Source: a virus
Reading direction: 5' to 3' (one strand)
IMG/VR virus record: IMGVR_UViG_3300042507_001041
Span: 1-25,229 of that record
DNA length: 25,229 bases
The translations under genes and the position numbers were made by a program. The notes under the pieces are model-generated. The model did no database searches and was not told the DNA's origin. It saw only the letters and a program-made list of their open reading frames with translations. How positions within the stretch are numbered: the first letter of the stretch is position 1; each line of letters starts with the position of its first letter. Positions 15,596-22,456 of this stretch are shown here, piece after piece.

Positions 15596-16138
15596 TTATT
15601 TTATTAATTCATAATCCTCGTTTTTGTAGTCCTCATAATGTTCGCCTACTTCTATTTTTAAACTATCCTTGCAGTATTTTAACGTTTGCCATACTGACTT
15701 AAAACTTATTCCAGTGCATTTTTGTATTTGGCGTGTACTCATTCCAGTATCTCGGTAAAGTTCATATAGTAATTTGTCGTACCAATGCCAACTATTTACT
15801 GTTTCGTTTATTTTATTTTCTAATTCTATTTGTGCTTCCGTCTTTTCGGTTGGTTCGCTTTCATCTATTAATTGTATTGCCTCCGTTATATCGACTTTTT
15901 GAAGCCTTTGTTTAGATTTTTCAAAGTCGTAGTACATATTTCTTAAAACAACCCACACAAACCCCTTGTAAATAACTCCATTTCGGTAAAATCTTTCTTT
16001 GTTTTCGTGTTTTGCTAACTTTAAATACATCTCTTGCACTATATCCTCTGCTAAACTATACTCGCCAAACGATTTAACTACCTTAATCCAGTGTTTATGT
16101 TCAACATACAAGTCATTCAGAAATTGATTAGAGTCCAA
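15596..16138 (-). CDS. Sigma-70 family (ECF-like) RNA polymerase sigma factor
   Basis: The 180-residue protein has the two-domain plan of a compact sigma factor. Region 2 covers about residues 10-75 (SFGEYSLAEDIVQEMYLKLA, then KGFVWVVLRNMYYDFEKSK), and region 4 about 120-165, where YRDTGMSTRQIQKCTGISF and KSVWQTLKYCKDSL form the helix-turn-helix expected to contact the -35 element. An acidic, Glu-rich linker joins them. It would redirect host RNA polymerase and is well placed to drive the modification, packaging and virion genes downstream. No specific target promoter is evident. The start overlaps the membrane-protein gene by 11 bases. Confidence 0.8.
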   Translation of the reverse strand: MDSNQFLNDLYVEHKHWIKVVKSFGEYSLAEDIVQEMYLKLAKHENKERFYRNGVIYKGFVWVVLRNMYYDFEKSKQRLQKVDITEAIQLIDESEPTEKTEAQIELENKINETVNSWHWYDKLLYELYRDTGMSTRQIQKCTGISFKSVWQTLKYCKDSLKIEVGEHYEDYKNEDYELIK

Positions 16139-16328
16139 TTAAAATAAACATTAAAACAACAATCATTCCTATAATAACACGAACTAAACTTTTACCCATT
16201 TCAACCTCATTAAACAACCATTTATGAATCGTAATACTTGGAATGTTCCACGCAAAAAGTAAAACAGCCCTATCCAAAACGAATAAGGCTATTATAAAAG
16301 GAAATAAAAGTATAGTTAAATATCTCAC
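16128..16328 (-). CDS. Small membrane protein, GTG start
   Basis: The 66-residue protein has two hydrophobic segments: residues ~4-25 (LTILLFPFIIALFVLDRAVL) and ~49-65 (VRVIIGMIVVLMFILIGL), with a short polar stretch between. It starts with GTG at 16326-16328, overlapping the upstream TGA as GTGA, the same coupling geometry as the ATGA junctions here. It overlaps the sigma gene by 11 bases. The topology would suit a holin or inner-membrane protein, but lysis genes lie elsewhere and no function is assigned. Confidence 0.68.
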   Translation of the reverse strand: MRYLTILLFPFIIALFVLDRAVLLFAWNIPSITIHKWLFNEVEMGKSLVRVIIGMIVVLMFILIGL

Positions 16329-16681
16329 GCAACTAAGTTATACAATTTTCTTTTATAGTTCATCAAACGCCCTAAAGCTAAACTACAAATTTCTAATTTA
16401 TAGACGTATTTTTCTGCTAATTGGTCTAACATACCTTTTTTACAATGCTTAATAGTATCGGAATGGCAACGCATTCTTACCTGCATACCTTGTATTAAAT
16501 CGTTTACTTGGTCTATTTTCTCAAGTAGTTCGTCTTTATCTACTACTCCGCCAGTTCCATCACATACCATACAAGTATAATCAATTTCATTTTGCTCGTA
16601 AGGTATATCAGTATCGTTAATATCGATAGTTACATAACCAGCTGCATCGCACTCAGGGCATTTTTTAAATAAATCTTTCAT
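16325..16681 (-). CDS. DnaJ-type zinc-finger phage protein
   Basis: The 118-residue protein has two Cys pairs, C8-P-E-C11 followed by AAG, and C37-M-V-C40 followed by DGTGG. This is the CxxCxGxG-like half of a DnaJ cysteine-rich zinc finger. The rest is helical (DELLEKIDQVNDLIQGMQVR, then KYVYKLEICSLALGRLMNYK). Such proteins are common in phages and may act as adaptors; no specific partner is visible. It is the first gene of the sigma/ParB/modification operon, 24 bases downstream of a clear TATATTTG promoter box. Confidence 0.72.
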   Translation of the reverse strand: MKDLFKKCPECDAAGYVTIDINDTDIPYEQNEIDYTCMVCDGTGGVVDKDELLEKIDQVNDLIQGMQVRMRCHSDTIKHCKKGMLDQLAEKYVYKLEICSLALGRLMNYKRKLYNLVA

Positions 16682-16704
16682 AATTTTTAGTTTTAATTGT
16701 TGAA

Positions 16705-16734
16705 CAAATATAATACTTTTTAATATAACTACAA
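16705..16734 (-). promoter_or_regulatory. Bacteroidetes-type promoter for the 16681 operon
   Basis: On the minus strand TATATTTG (16705-16712) is preceded by TTG (16732-16734) with a 19-base spacer, a good fit to the Bacteroidetes primary-sigma promoter. The leader from the -7 box to the ATG contains AACAATTAAAA. An intrinsic terminator lies just upstream, so this site separates two transcription units. Confidence 0.75.
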
Positions 16735-16742
16735 AATTATTT

Positions 16743-16773
16743 AAAAAAAAAGCGGAATTTTTTACGTTCCGCC
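16743..16773 (-). terminator. Intrinsic terminator after the structured RNA region
   Basis: On the minus strand GCGGAA (16757-16752) pairs with itself reversed as TTCCGC after a 9-base loop, followed by nine T residues. It would end transcripts coming from the recombination genes and the tRNA-like segment, just before the next promoter. Confidence 0.85.
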
Positions 16774-16911
16774 TTAATGTAACTTTTGCTATACAACACC
16801 TAAAAGAGTTACCAACTTTGCCTACTTACGATTAGGACAACCTGAGCGCACAGTTCTAATGGGATGTGAGTTGTGTTTACGTTCCCGTGTACTTAGGGCA
16901 AATTAAATTTT
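16774..16911 (-). ncRNA. Structured non-coding segment (candidate small RNA)
   Basis: No gene fits here, and the composition is more G+C-rich than the flanks. Read on the minus strand, TTGCCCTA (16901-16894) can pair with TAGGCAA (16824-16818) with one bulge. Inside are ACAAC/GTTGT and CACA/TGTG helices and a GGAA tetraloop closed by ACG/CGT. Further on, GTAACT pairs with AGTTAC. The segment lies between the tRNA-like element and the terminator, so it would be the 3' part of the same transcript. It matches no RNA family I know. Confidence 0.4.
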
Positions 16912-16913
16912 AG

Positions 16914-17009
16914 TAGTCAGGGGAGGACTCGAACCCCCAGCGCCCTGTTCATATCTTTACAGTGGAGCACCTGATAATGGCTGCGTTACCCATACTTCGC
17001 ATCCTGACT
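16914..17009 (-). tRNA. tRNA-like structure, anticodon arm not canonical
   Basis: The minus strand has a 7-bp acceptor stem (AGTCAGG / CCTGACT), a D-arm-like hairpin (GCG, loop AAGTATGGGTAA, CGC) and a standard T arm (GGGGG TTCGAGT CCTCC). The centre is odd: about 44 bases separate the D and T arms. They fold as a weak arm with loop ATTATCA and a longer hairpin (GCTCCACTGT with ACAGGGCGC). No 7-base loop with a convincing anticodon sits on a clean 5-bp stem; a Tyr-like CTGTAAA is present but its flanks do not pair. CCA is not encoded. It follows the HTH gene stop by 6 bases and ends upstream of the structured segment. It may be a divergent tRNA or a tRNA mimic. Confidence 0.55.
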
Positions 17010-17015
17010 AACCTT

Positions 17016-17219
17016 TTATTTACTAAAAAACTCACCCAGCTTTTCTATTGACCTACTGGATAAACTACTTCCACTCATAAATTTATGTAAGTTAGGTTGT
17101 TTTATCTCTACTAACTTAGAAAAAGCGTTTAAACTTAATTCGTGTTTTTGTAAGTAGTGTCTAATCATTAACCTCGTTAGTTCATTTGCTTCGCTTAAAA
17201 CCTTTGCTTGTTGTTTCAT
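17016..17219 (-). CDS. Small helix-turn-helix DNA-binding protein
   Basis: The 67-residue protein is nearly all helix. SLNAFSKLVEIKQPNLHKF at about residues 29-47 is a good helix-turn-helix of the XRE/Cro type, followed by MSGSSLSSRSIEKLGEFF. The length fits a minimal phage repressor or Cro-like regulator. Its ATG overlaps the upstream TGA as ATGA, and it is the last protein gene before the tRNA-like element and terminator. It could regulate the inverted-repeat region at 23818-23919, but nothing in the sequence links them directly. Confidence 0.75.
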   Translation of the reverse strand: MKQQAKVLSEANELTRLMIRHYLQKHELSLNAFSKLVEIKQPNLHKFMSGSSLSSRSIEKLGEFFSK

Positions 17220-17458
17220 AGGTTATTTAAAAAGTCATCAAACTCTTTTCCGTATTGCGGTCTGCCTTGCGGCTTCGCTTGTTCCTGAACTGGTTTAAAA
17301 CTTAGGCTTTGAAACTTTCCTTTTGCTCCGTCTTTTACCCAACTTGAAACATAATATTCTACGCCTCCGATTGTAGCCTTACCTTGATAGTGCGGATGCG
17401 TTTCCTTTTCTCTTTTGTCGTTAGTAAATAACGCTCCTGAATTGTCTCTTTTTTCCAT
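17216..17458 (-). CDS. DUF736/SSB-like small protein
   Basis: The 80-residue protein contains DNSGALFTNDKREKETHPHY and GKATIGGVEYYVSSWVKDGA followed by GKFQSLSFKP. This strand pattern resembles DUF736-type OB-like proteins, in which an NxGALF...W.K...G..F.SL.F core recurs. A proline/glutamine-rich linker leads to an acidic, hydrophobic tip (KEFDDFLNNL) like the protein-interaction tip of single-stranded DNA-binding proteins. It sits a few genes downstream of the ERF annealing protein and exonuclease, consistent with a single-strand-binding helper. The role is inference. Confidence 0.65.
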   Translation of the reverse strand: MEKRDNSGALFTNDKREKETHPHYQGKATIGGVEYYVSSWVKDGAKGKFQSLSFKPVQEQAKPQGRPQYGKEFDDFLNNL

Positions 17459-17464
17459 TTTTAT

Positions 17465-17800
17465 TTATTTATGATTAATCCAAATTCCATCTTTACCGCC
17501 ATTCTTTTTTATTTCGTCTTTTGCGTAATTAATGCGATCTAAAGTCATATCTAAGTCGTCGGTTATAATCATTCGTGTAAACCCAAACTCATCACCCTCC
17601 AGCTTTTTAAATAAAGATGCTTCATAATGAAACCACATTGTTTCGTTTAAAGGTGAAGCACCAATATAATACACTACGTCATCTTGGCGTTTATATGCTT
17701 CGCTTTCTTTTAACAACTTATAAATATCTTCTACAAACTTAAAGTAGGCCTCGTTGCCTATAATGCTTATAAATTCTGTTTCTGTAATTGCTTTTTCCAT
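17465..17800 (-). CDS. Hypothetical phage protein
   Basis: The 111-residue acidic protein starts MEKAITETEFISIIGNEAYF and reads as an alpha/beta fold (ADVVYYIGASPLN-like strand at DDVVYYIGASPLNETMWFHY, then EFGFTRMIITDDLDMTLDRI). No motif or domain is recognised, and there is no membrane segment or signal peptide. It lies in the recombination operon between a 61-residue unknown and the SSB-like gene, with only short gaps. Start and frame are supported by spacing of 2 and 6 bases to the neighbours. Confidence 0.68.
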   Translation of the reverse strand: MEKAITETEFISIIGNEAYFKFVEDIYKLLKESEAYKRQDDVVYYIGASPLNETMWFHYEASLFKKLEGDEFGFTRMIITDDLDMTLDRINYAKDEIKKNGGKDGIWINHK

Positions 17801-17802
17801 TT

Positions 17803-17988
17803 TTACTTTGTTTTAATATATAATCGTTTAAATCTTTCAACTGAACAGCAGAACTCCGTTATAGGATTTGTTTCGTGTTGCCTTATAGTTTCGTACCAAA
17901 GTTTGTCTTTTTTAAAATCTTTGATTTGAACTACTTGGTCTCTGGTTACGTTCTTGTAGTAACCCATTACTTTTAAATCTTCTTTCAT
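17803..17988 (-). CDS. Small basic hypothetical protein
   Basis: The 61-residue lysine-rich protein starts MKEDLKVMGYYKNVTRDQVV and continues with QIKDFKKDKLWYETIRQHET, then TEFCCSVERFKRLYIK. The pattern suggests a small strand-rich nucleic-acid-binding-like domain, but no family is recognised. Its ATG overlaps the exonuclease stop as ATGA, so it is translated with the recombination genes. The Cys-Cys pair is isolated and unlikely to form a zinc site alone. Confidence 0.65.
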   Translation of the reverse strand: MKEDLKVMGYYKNVTRDQVVQIKDFKKDKLWYETIRQHETNPITEFCCSVERFKRLYIKTK

Positions 17989-18656
17989 AATTCTTGGATT
18001 AAATTGTTATAATATTCACGTGCTAACTCTATTCTTTCTTTAATTTGTTCTATTACACTTTCGTCTTTTGCTATTTTAAAGACTTTCACTCGTTTTTCTC
18101 TTGGGATATGGTCAAAGTTATGTTTAGACTGCACAAAGTCTCTTACATCCAAACTTTCATCTATTAATCCTTGTTTCCAATGTTCGCGTCTAACCTCATC
18201 CTCTACAATTTGAAAAGGTGTGTTTACAAGGCAGTAACAAAGTAATGCTTCAGATTTACCTGATAACCATAAGTAACCCTGAAGCTGGTAGTAATAATCT
18301 TTGTTCGGGCATTCGGTTTCAAAAAACGGAAACGTTGTAGCATCCCAACTGCATTTAACATCCAAAAGAATTTCATTCGTGTTTACGTCTGGCGTTCCTG
18401 TTAGATAATCATTGGTTAGATTCTCGTCATTTTTATAGATAAATCCCAAATCAAGAACATCGTTAACCAATTCGATACCTTCGTTTTCTACTTCGTTACC
18501 TTTATCCGTATATCTGCTCCAAAACTCCTTACGTATTCCGTATTTATGTTCGATTGCAAGTTCTTGAATGTAGGTCTTTGTAGTTTTAGAAATAACCTCC
18601 CCTTTTGTTTTAGGGGAAGTCATTAATTTTCCTATTTGTGAAGCTCGTATTTTCAT
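17985..18656 (-). CDS. YqaJ/lambda-exonuclease-type recombination nuclease
   Basis: The 223-residue protein has the PD-(D/E)XK core of phage 5'-3' exonucleases: YLTGTPDV with D90, ILLDVKCSW with D99 and K101, and a following YYYQLQGYLWLSGKSEALL. The N-terminal ASQIGKLMTSP and DKGNEVENEG segments match the conserved start and the acidic helix of the YqaJ family. It resects double-strand ends to leave single strands for the annealing protein. The ATG overlaps the ERF stop as ATGA, the typical exonuclease-annealase pair. The active site looks complete, so the enzyme should be functional. Confidence 0.85.
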   Translation of the reverse strand: MKIRASQIGKLMTSPKTKGEVISKTTKTYIQELAIEHKYGIRKEFWSRYTDKGNEVENEGIELVNDVLDLGFIYKNDENLTNDYLTGTPDVNTNEILLDVKCSWDATTFPFFETECPNKDYYYQLQGYLWLSGKSEALLCYCLVNTPFQIVEDEVRREHWKQGLIDESLDVRDFVQSKHNFDHIPREKRVKVFKIAKDESVIEQIKERIELAREYYNNLIQEL

Positions 18657-19219
18657 ATCAGTAATAATGCTTTTTGTTGAACTTCATTTAATTCGAACTT
18701 TGCTTGTAGCTCTTCGGCTGTAAATTCACCGTTACGGATAGCTTCTACTGCTTTTAAGAATCGTTCACCTTGTATGGTTTGTTTTTGTTTGCTTTTTTCT
18801 TCTTCTAATCTTTCAGCAAATTTCTTTGGTTCCGTCTTTACGGCTTTTATTTGTTCTCCAGCTGCATCAACGTCTTTATCGGTTACAATACCTAAAATCG
18901 AAGATAGTGCGTAACGTCTTAAATAAGTAATTGCAGAACCTAATACTTGAAAATCATTCATTCCTTTTAATTGTACTCCTTGCGGAATATCCGTTTTACT
19001 TTCTATGCTTTCTCCACTTTCACAATGGAATAAACACGTTACTATTGTTTGACCATTAATTAATTGGGTAAAGCCTAATCCGTGTTTTTGTAATAACGGG
19101 TTAATAACTTCAAAGATTTTAGGAAGGTCAGCATACGAATATCCGTAGCCTTGTGTTCCTTTGTGAATTACTGGCACTTCTTGCTGAAATGCTGCTAAAC
19201 TTTTAAATAGGTTTTTCAT
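18653..19219 (-). CDS. erf: ERF-family single-strand annealing protein
   Basis: ERF proteins anneal complementary single strands in phage recombination and genome circularisation. The 188-residue protein carries the family blocks AFQQEVPVIHKGTQGYGYSY and ADLPKIFEVINPLLQKHGLG near the start, and FQVLGSAITYLRRYALSSIL followed by GIVTDKDVDAAGE in the core. The C-terminal ~60 residues are a charged helical region (EERLEEEKSKQ-like) usual for the variable tail. It starts an operon 22 bases below the TATATTTG/TTG promoter and overlaps the exonuclease start by four bases. Identity is strong. Confidence 0.88.
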   Translation of the reverse strand: MKNLFKSLAAFQQEVPVIHKGTQGYGYSYADLPKIFEVINPLLQKHGLGFTQLINGQTIVTCLFHCESGESIESKTDIPQGVQLKGMNDFQVLGSAITYLRRYALSSILGIVTDKDVDAAGEQIKAVKTEPKKFAERLEEEKSKQKQTIQGERFLKAVEAIRNGEFTAEELQAKFELNEVQQKALLLI

Positions 19220-19241
19220 AATATAAATTTTAATTGTTTGA

Positions 19242-19271
19242 CAAATATAACTATTCTTTTTAATATAACAA
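19242..19271 (-). promoter_or_regulatory. Bacteroidetes-type promoter for the recombination operon
   Basis: On the minus strand TATATTTG (19242-19249) is preceded by TTG (19269-19271) with a 19-base spacer. The 22-base leader to the ERF start contains AACAATTAAAAT, shared with other promoters in the window. This is the best promoter seen here, together with the one at 16705. Confidence 0.77.
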
Positions 19272-19287
19272 TGGAATCAAAAAAAAA

Positions 19288-19650
19288 TTATAAAAATTTC
19301 TTTAATCCAGTCGCGCATCGTTCAATGCTGTTTGCTCGTTCCTGAAGGCTTTTAATTTGTTCTTGGATAGTTTCCTTACAATCGCTTGTAAAGTAGCCGT
19401 TAGAAGTAGCTATTAAAGGAATAATGCCGTTTGTACGTATGTAGTTTACCATTTTACGCAAACGTACCCCAGTCATTTTAATTTTATAACCTTTCGTGTT
19501 TAGGTATTCGTTCATTCGGGTTACTATTAATTCGCTTTTAATAGGGTTCGCCTTTTTGTAGTTTCGGAATCCGTGAACCACTACTGGCAGAATCTCCATT
19601 TCTTCGCTTGTAAGTTCGTGTGTGAACTCTTCAAAATTTGTTACGCTCAT
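19288..19650 (-). CDS. Small winged-helix-like phage protein
   Basis: The 120-residue protein starts MSVTNFEEFTHELTSEEMEI, and its centre (SELIVTRMNEYLNTKGYKIK, then GVRLRKMVNYIRTNGIIPLI) reads as a winged-helix-type DNA-binding fold. It continues with ATSNGYFTSDCKETIQEQIK, a wing strand plus helix, and a Lys-rich end. I recall such proteins near recombination or replication genes of Bacteroidetes phages without a defined role. It is a single-gene unit: promoter-like TACTTTTG lies upstream, and its stop is followed by the ERF promoter. Confidence 0.7.
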   Translation of the reverse strand: MSVTNFEEFTHELTSEEMEILPVVVHGFRNYKKANPIKSELIVTRMNEYLNTKGYKIKMTGVRLRKMVNYIRTNGIIPLIATSNGYFTSDCKETIQEQIKSLQERANSIERCATGLKKFL

Positions 19651-19673
19651 AATTTAAGTTTTAATTGTTGGTT

Positions 19674-19703
19674 CAAAAGTAATTATATTTTTTAATATTA
19701 ACT
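19674..19703 (-). promoter_or_regulatory. Weaker promoter for the 19650 gene
   Basis: On the minus strand TACTTTTG (19674-19681) fits the TAnnTTTG box, but no TTG sits at the expected upstream place. The leader again contains AACAATTAAAA 11 bases upstream of the ATG. The upstream part overlaps the end of the NinG-type gene. Confidence 0.5.
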
Positions 19704-20216
19704 TATATCTTTTATCTTTTTTTTATAGATGTTAATTATTTCTTTCAGCTCGTCTTTTGTAAACTTCCGTGTTTTATGACCTTCCGATTCTAAAAGTGTT
19801 AATTGTTCTTCTCCTATCTTGTTAATTAATCCTTTTCGATATTCAATTAGGTTTCCACTTAAATAGGTATTGCAGTGTTCGCATTGAAGATGGACATTTA
19901 ACTCATTAAATCGAACGTTCCAATGATTGTTAGCATTGAAGTAATGACCTGCGTTTTCTTTTAATGGTTTCTTTTGGCAGCTTATACAAACTTGACCTTT
20001 ATCTCGTAATCTGATATACTTGTTAAAAATAATTTGAGTAGCTTTTATCAATTCCTGAACAGTCTCTAAATCGTTTTTCATTTTTGCTTTCGTCTTTTTC
20101 CAAGTCTTAGCCTTTTCAGATTCTACCCAAACACGAACGCAATCATCTTTTAAGCAGTATTTCTGCAGGAACTTTACAGGCTCAAATTTCTCTTTGCAGT
20201 TTTTACAACGTGACAT
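19698..20216 (-). CDS. ninG: NinG-type recombination nuclease
   Basis: The 172-residue protein matches the lambda NinG/Rap family. It starts MSRCKNCKEKFEPVKFLQKY with C4 and C7, and C21 and C26 follow. The core reads QVCISCQKKPLKENAGHYF, then NVRFNELNVHLQCEHCNTYL, the HNH-like Cys-Cys/His cluster, ending with NLIEYRKGLINKIGEEQL. NinG proteins act on recombination intermediates such as Holliday-type junctions. It follows the coiled-coil protein with a 14-base overlap and precedes the ERF module, so it belongs to replication and recombination. Confidence 0.85.
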   Translation of the reverse strand: MSRCKNCKEKFEPVKFLQKYCLKDDCVRVWVESEKAKTWKKTKAKMKNDLETVQELIKATQIIFNKYIRLRDKGQVCISCQKKPLKENAGHYFNANNHWNVRFNELNVHLQCEHCNTYLSGNLIEYRKGLINKIGEEQLTLLESEGHKTRKFTKDELKEIINIYKKKIKDIS

Positions 20217-20496
20217 CTTTAAAATTTAATTGGCTTTTTAAATCTTGAACTTTGAATTTCTCTTCTTGAAGTAACCTTTCAAGTCTAAAATTTTGCTGTA
20301 AAGCTGCTCGATATTCTTTTTCCATAGTTGCGTAAACTAAACTAATTTCTTGAAGGTCTGCTAAAGTTCTTTCCATTGAATCGATTATATCTTTTCTATT
20401 TGGGTGGTTCGTCTTTATCTCTTCTAAACTTATTTTAACTTTCAAGAAAGTAGTTTGTATTCCTACTTTGGCTGATATAATATTCAATTCGTCCAT
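20203..20496 (-). CDS. Coiled-coil hypothetical protein
   Basis: This 97-residue, almost all helical protein starts MDELNIISAKVGIQTTFLKV. LADLQEISLVYATMEKEYRA and NFRLERLLQEEKFKVQDLKS form a long coiled coil likely to drive self-association. No catalytic or metal motif is seen. It overlaps the NinG-type start by 14 bases and may act with it. A 28-base gap to the preceding gene contains a copy of the strand-biased TTCGTGTTTTTG element but no promoter box. Confidence 0.68.
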   Translation of the reverse strand: MDELNIISAKVGIQTTFLKVKISLEEIKTNHPNRKDIIDSMERTLADLQEISLVYATMEKEYRAALQQNFRLERLLQEEKFKVQDLKSQLNFKDVTL

Positions 20497-20524
20497 TTAT
20501 TCGTGTTTTTGCTTGTTATAATAA

Positions 20525-20902
20525 TCAATTTAATTCTTCTCCATTTAATGCAAAGTATAAATTTTGAAGTTCGTGAACATATTTAATAGAAGTAACATAA
20601 TAACATCCTGCATCCGAACTATCATTGTTGTAACACCATTCACAATCTTCATAATCATAACGTACTGAATTATAATATTTACCTGCTTTAATTTTATAAT
20701 TATTGTAAAAATTACTATATTCAAAACCTAATTTTAATAACCATTCTTTTGTTATTTCAATAGGTGTCAAACAAATTCCAACATAAAAACTACTCGTATT
20801 ATCGTGTATTTTTACACTGTTATTTGTTCTAATTTCAGTCACTATAACGTGACCTTGTTTTCCGTTTAAATAGTTTCCTATTCTTAATTCATTTGTTTTC
20901 AT
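20525..20902 (-). CDS. Hypothetical phage protein of the ELRIGNY type
   Basis: The 125-residue protein starts MKTNELRIGNYLNGKQGHVI, a start shared by many small Bacteroidetes phage proteins I recall, and contains VTEIRTNNSVKIHDNTSSFY and PIEITKEWLLKLGFEY. It ends with KYVHELQNLYFALNGEELN. The fold looks strand-rich with a terminal helix; function is unknown. It follows the RecA/DnaB-like ATPase by 2 bases and probably shares its mRNA. Confidence 0.75.
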   Translation of the reverse strand: MKTNELRIGNYLNGKQGHVIVTEIRTNNSVKIHDNTSSFYVGICLTPIEITKEWLLKLGFEYSNFYNNYKIKAGKYYNSVRYDYEDCEWCYNNDSSDAGCYYVTSIKYVHELQNLYFALNGEELN

Positions 20903-20904
20903 AA

Positions 20905-21870
20905 TTAAAAAGGGTTTTGTTTCATTTTTTCGCTAAACGAAAGTAATTGTTTTCCGTTAACTATATCAGGTTCAATTAAAGGTAGTTGTTTAGCTGGAAA
21001 ACTATTTGACATTTTAGGTCTTACACTTTGCAATGGGTCAACTCCATTAACTTTAAATCCTAATCCTGAATTAAAATCAAACATAATAGGGTCATTCAAT
21101 GCTGTGTGCTTACCTCCTGTGTCCATATCTTTTACTTTCTCAACATTTACCCACGTTACATATTTCATTGTTTCGTGTTTTACTAACCTATGAATTACAA
21201 ATAAGTCATCGCAACGATTTGAAAAAGCCTTACCGCCTTCAATATGGTCTTTTAATGGTGCTTTTAAATGTCCTTTATATTCGCCTTCTTGATAAATATT
21301 ACCAGTGCGACCACTTTCGCTGTTTGGATGCGTGTTTATGTATATCGTAACTCCGAACTTATTGCAGAAATCACGGCAAGAATTTAAAAAATTATAGTTA
21401 GATTGGAAGTCCATTTGTCTATCTAACCCAGTAAATGGGTCAATTAATGCTACATTGCACTCGCTTTCTTCAAACAACTTCAATAACTCATTTGGCTTGT
21501 AAAGATTTTTATTGCTTATGAATTTAAACTGCTGTTCAAGTATTGTTATTCCTGAATTTATTTGTTGATAGGTTAAATCCTTAAATCTTATTCCATAATA
21601 CATCTGAAGCAAGTCACGTAATATTGTAGCTTTTTTATTTTCACCGCTCCAAATGCAAAACTTTAAATCGTGTTTAAGTGCAAGTGTTAAGAAATACCAA
21701 TTAATCCAATAGGTCTTACCAACGTTATCGTGTCCGAGAATTATGTTTAGTTGGTTAGGTTTAAATCTAATGTATTCATCTAAATCGCAACCTATTTTTA
21801 GTCCGTCTTTTATTTTGCCGTCTTTGTAATCTAAAAGATATTGTAGGCAATCGCCTTCTTGTGTTATCAT
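20905..21870 (-). CDS. RecA/DnaB-like replicative ATPase (helicase)
   Basis: The 321-residue protein has a single RecA-like ATPase core without a DnaB N-terminal domain. Walker A is GHDNVGKT at residues 46-53, Walker B is NVALIDPFTG at about 139-148, and VTIYINTHPNSESGRTG is a sensor-like strand. GGKAFSNRCDDLFVIHRLVK and KVKDMDTGGKH resemble the late motifs of DnaB/RepA-type hexameric helicases. It probably unwinds phage DNA during replication. The start overlaps the DUF6291-like replication gene as AATGA. A RepA-like or KaiC-like ATPase is the alternative. Confidence 0.8.
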   Translation of the reverse strand: MITQEGDCLQYLLDYKDGKIKDGLKIGCDLDEYIRFKPNQLNIILGHDNVGKTYWINWYFLTLALKHDLKFCIWSGENKKATILRDLLQMYYGIRFKDLTYQQINSGITILEQQFKFISNKNLYKPNELLKLFEESECNVALIDPFTGLDRQMDFQSNYNFLNSCRDFCNKFGVTIYINTHPNSESGRTGNIYQEGEYKGHLKAPLKDHIEGGKAFSNRCDDLFVIHRLVKHETMKYVTWVNVEKVKDMDTGGKHTALNDPIMFDFNSGLGFKVNGVDPLQSVRPKMSNSFPAKQLPLIEPDIVNGKQLLSFSEKMKQNPF

Positions 21871-22454
21871 TGTTTAGGTTTTAGGAATCCGAGTTTAATT
21901 GCTTTCAGTTCTTCAGGTGAAATACCTTCCGTTTGTTTAGGTTGGTTTCTATTTAACCAATTTTTAGCTGTCAAATATAAAGAACTAAATTTTTTATTTT
22001 GAGAATAATTTTCGATTTGGTCTAAAATATCATCAACCTGTTGTTTAGTATAATCAATGCATAACTTGTTAAACTCGTCAACTGAAATAGATAAATGTTT
22101 AAATGCTCTATATATATTTTCTTTATTATTATCATTATCATTATCATTCTTATTATCGGCTTTTTTGGGTTTTTCAAAAACCACTTGGGTTTTTTGGGTT
22201 TCAGTGGTTTTTTTTGGTCGACCACCTTTAGAACCATTATTCCTATTGCGTTCACACGTTAAATTGTATTTTTCTAAATCACGTTCAAATTGATTTTTAA
22301 ACGGAATAAAAGCCATACGCATCGCAAAATCTAACTCAGGTTCTTTTCCTGAATTATAATCTCGAATCGCTTTAAATAAAATTCCTGCTTGTTCGTTTGT
22401 TAGTTCATCTAATACCGACAAACTGTCTAAGTGTAAAATAAATCCTGTTTTCAT
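21867..22454 (-). CDS. DUF6291-like replication protein
   Basis: The 195-residue protein starts MKTGFILHLDSLSVLDELTN and continues with EQAGILFKAIRDYNSGKEPE and MAFIPFKNQFERDLEKYN, a pattern of the DUF6291 proteins found upstream of phage helicases in Bacteroidetes. RNRNNGSKGGRPKK follows, then a low-complexity linker of DND repeats from tandem GATAAT units (around 22126-22150). The C-terminal domain (DEFNKLCIDYTKQQVDDILD, then LTAKNWLNRNQ) resembles replication-initiator proteins that load helicase. Its stop overlaps the ATPase start. A replication-initiation role is inferred from order and plan. Confidence 0.75.
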   Translation of the reverse strand: MKTGFILHLDSLSVLDELTNEQAGILFKAIRDYNSGKEPELDFAMRMAFIPFKNQFERDLEKYNLTCERNRNNGSKGGRPKKTTETQKTQVVFEKPKKADNKNDNDNDNNKENIYRAFKHLSISVDEFNKLCIDYTKQQVDDILDQIENYSQNKKFSSLYLTAKNWLNRNQPKQTEGISPEELKAIKLGFLKPKQ

Positions 22455-22456
22455 AT

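Noticed and set aside
16774-16911. preQ1/preQ0 riboswitch next to the deazaguanine operon
   Set aside because: The segment lacks the short A-rich pseudoknot pattern of preQ1 riboswitches, and a terminator plus new promoter separates it from the operon.
22126-22150. Tandem TTATCA repeats as a possible CRISPR or iteron array
   Set aside because: The units are only 6 bases, without spacers, and encode the Asp-Asn repeats of a linker in the replication protein.
22176-22212. 10-bp inverted repeat (AAAAACCACT / AGTGGTTTTT) resembling a terminator
   Set aside because: It lies inside the DUF6291-like coding sequence in a Lys/Pro/Thr-rich linker. The A and T runs are part of the stem and no separate T tract follows, so it is best explained by low-complexity codons.
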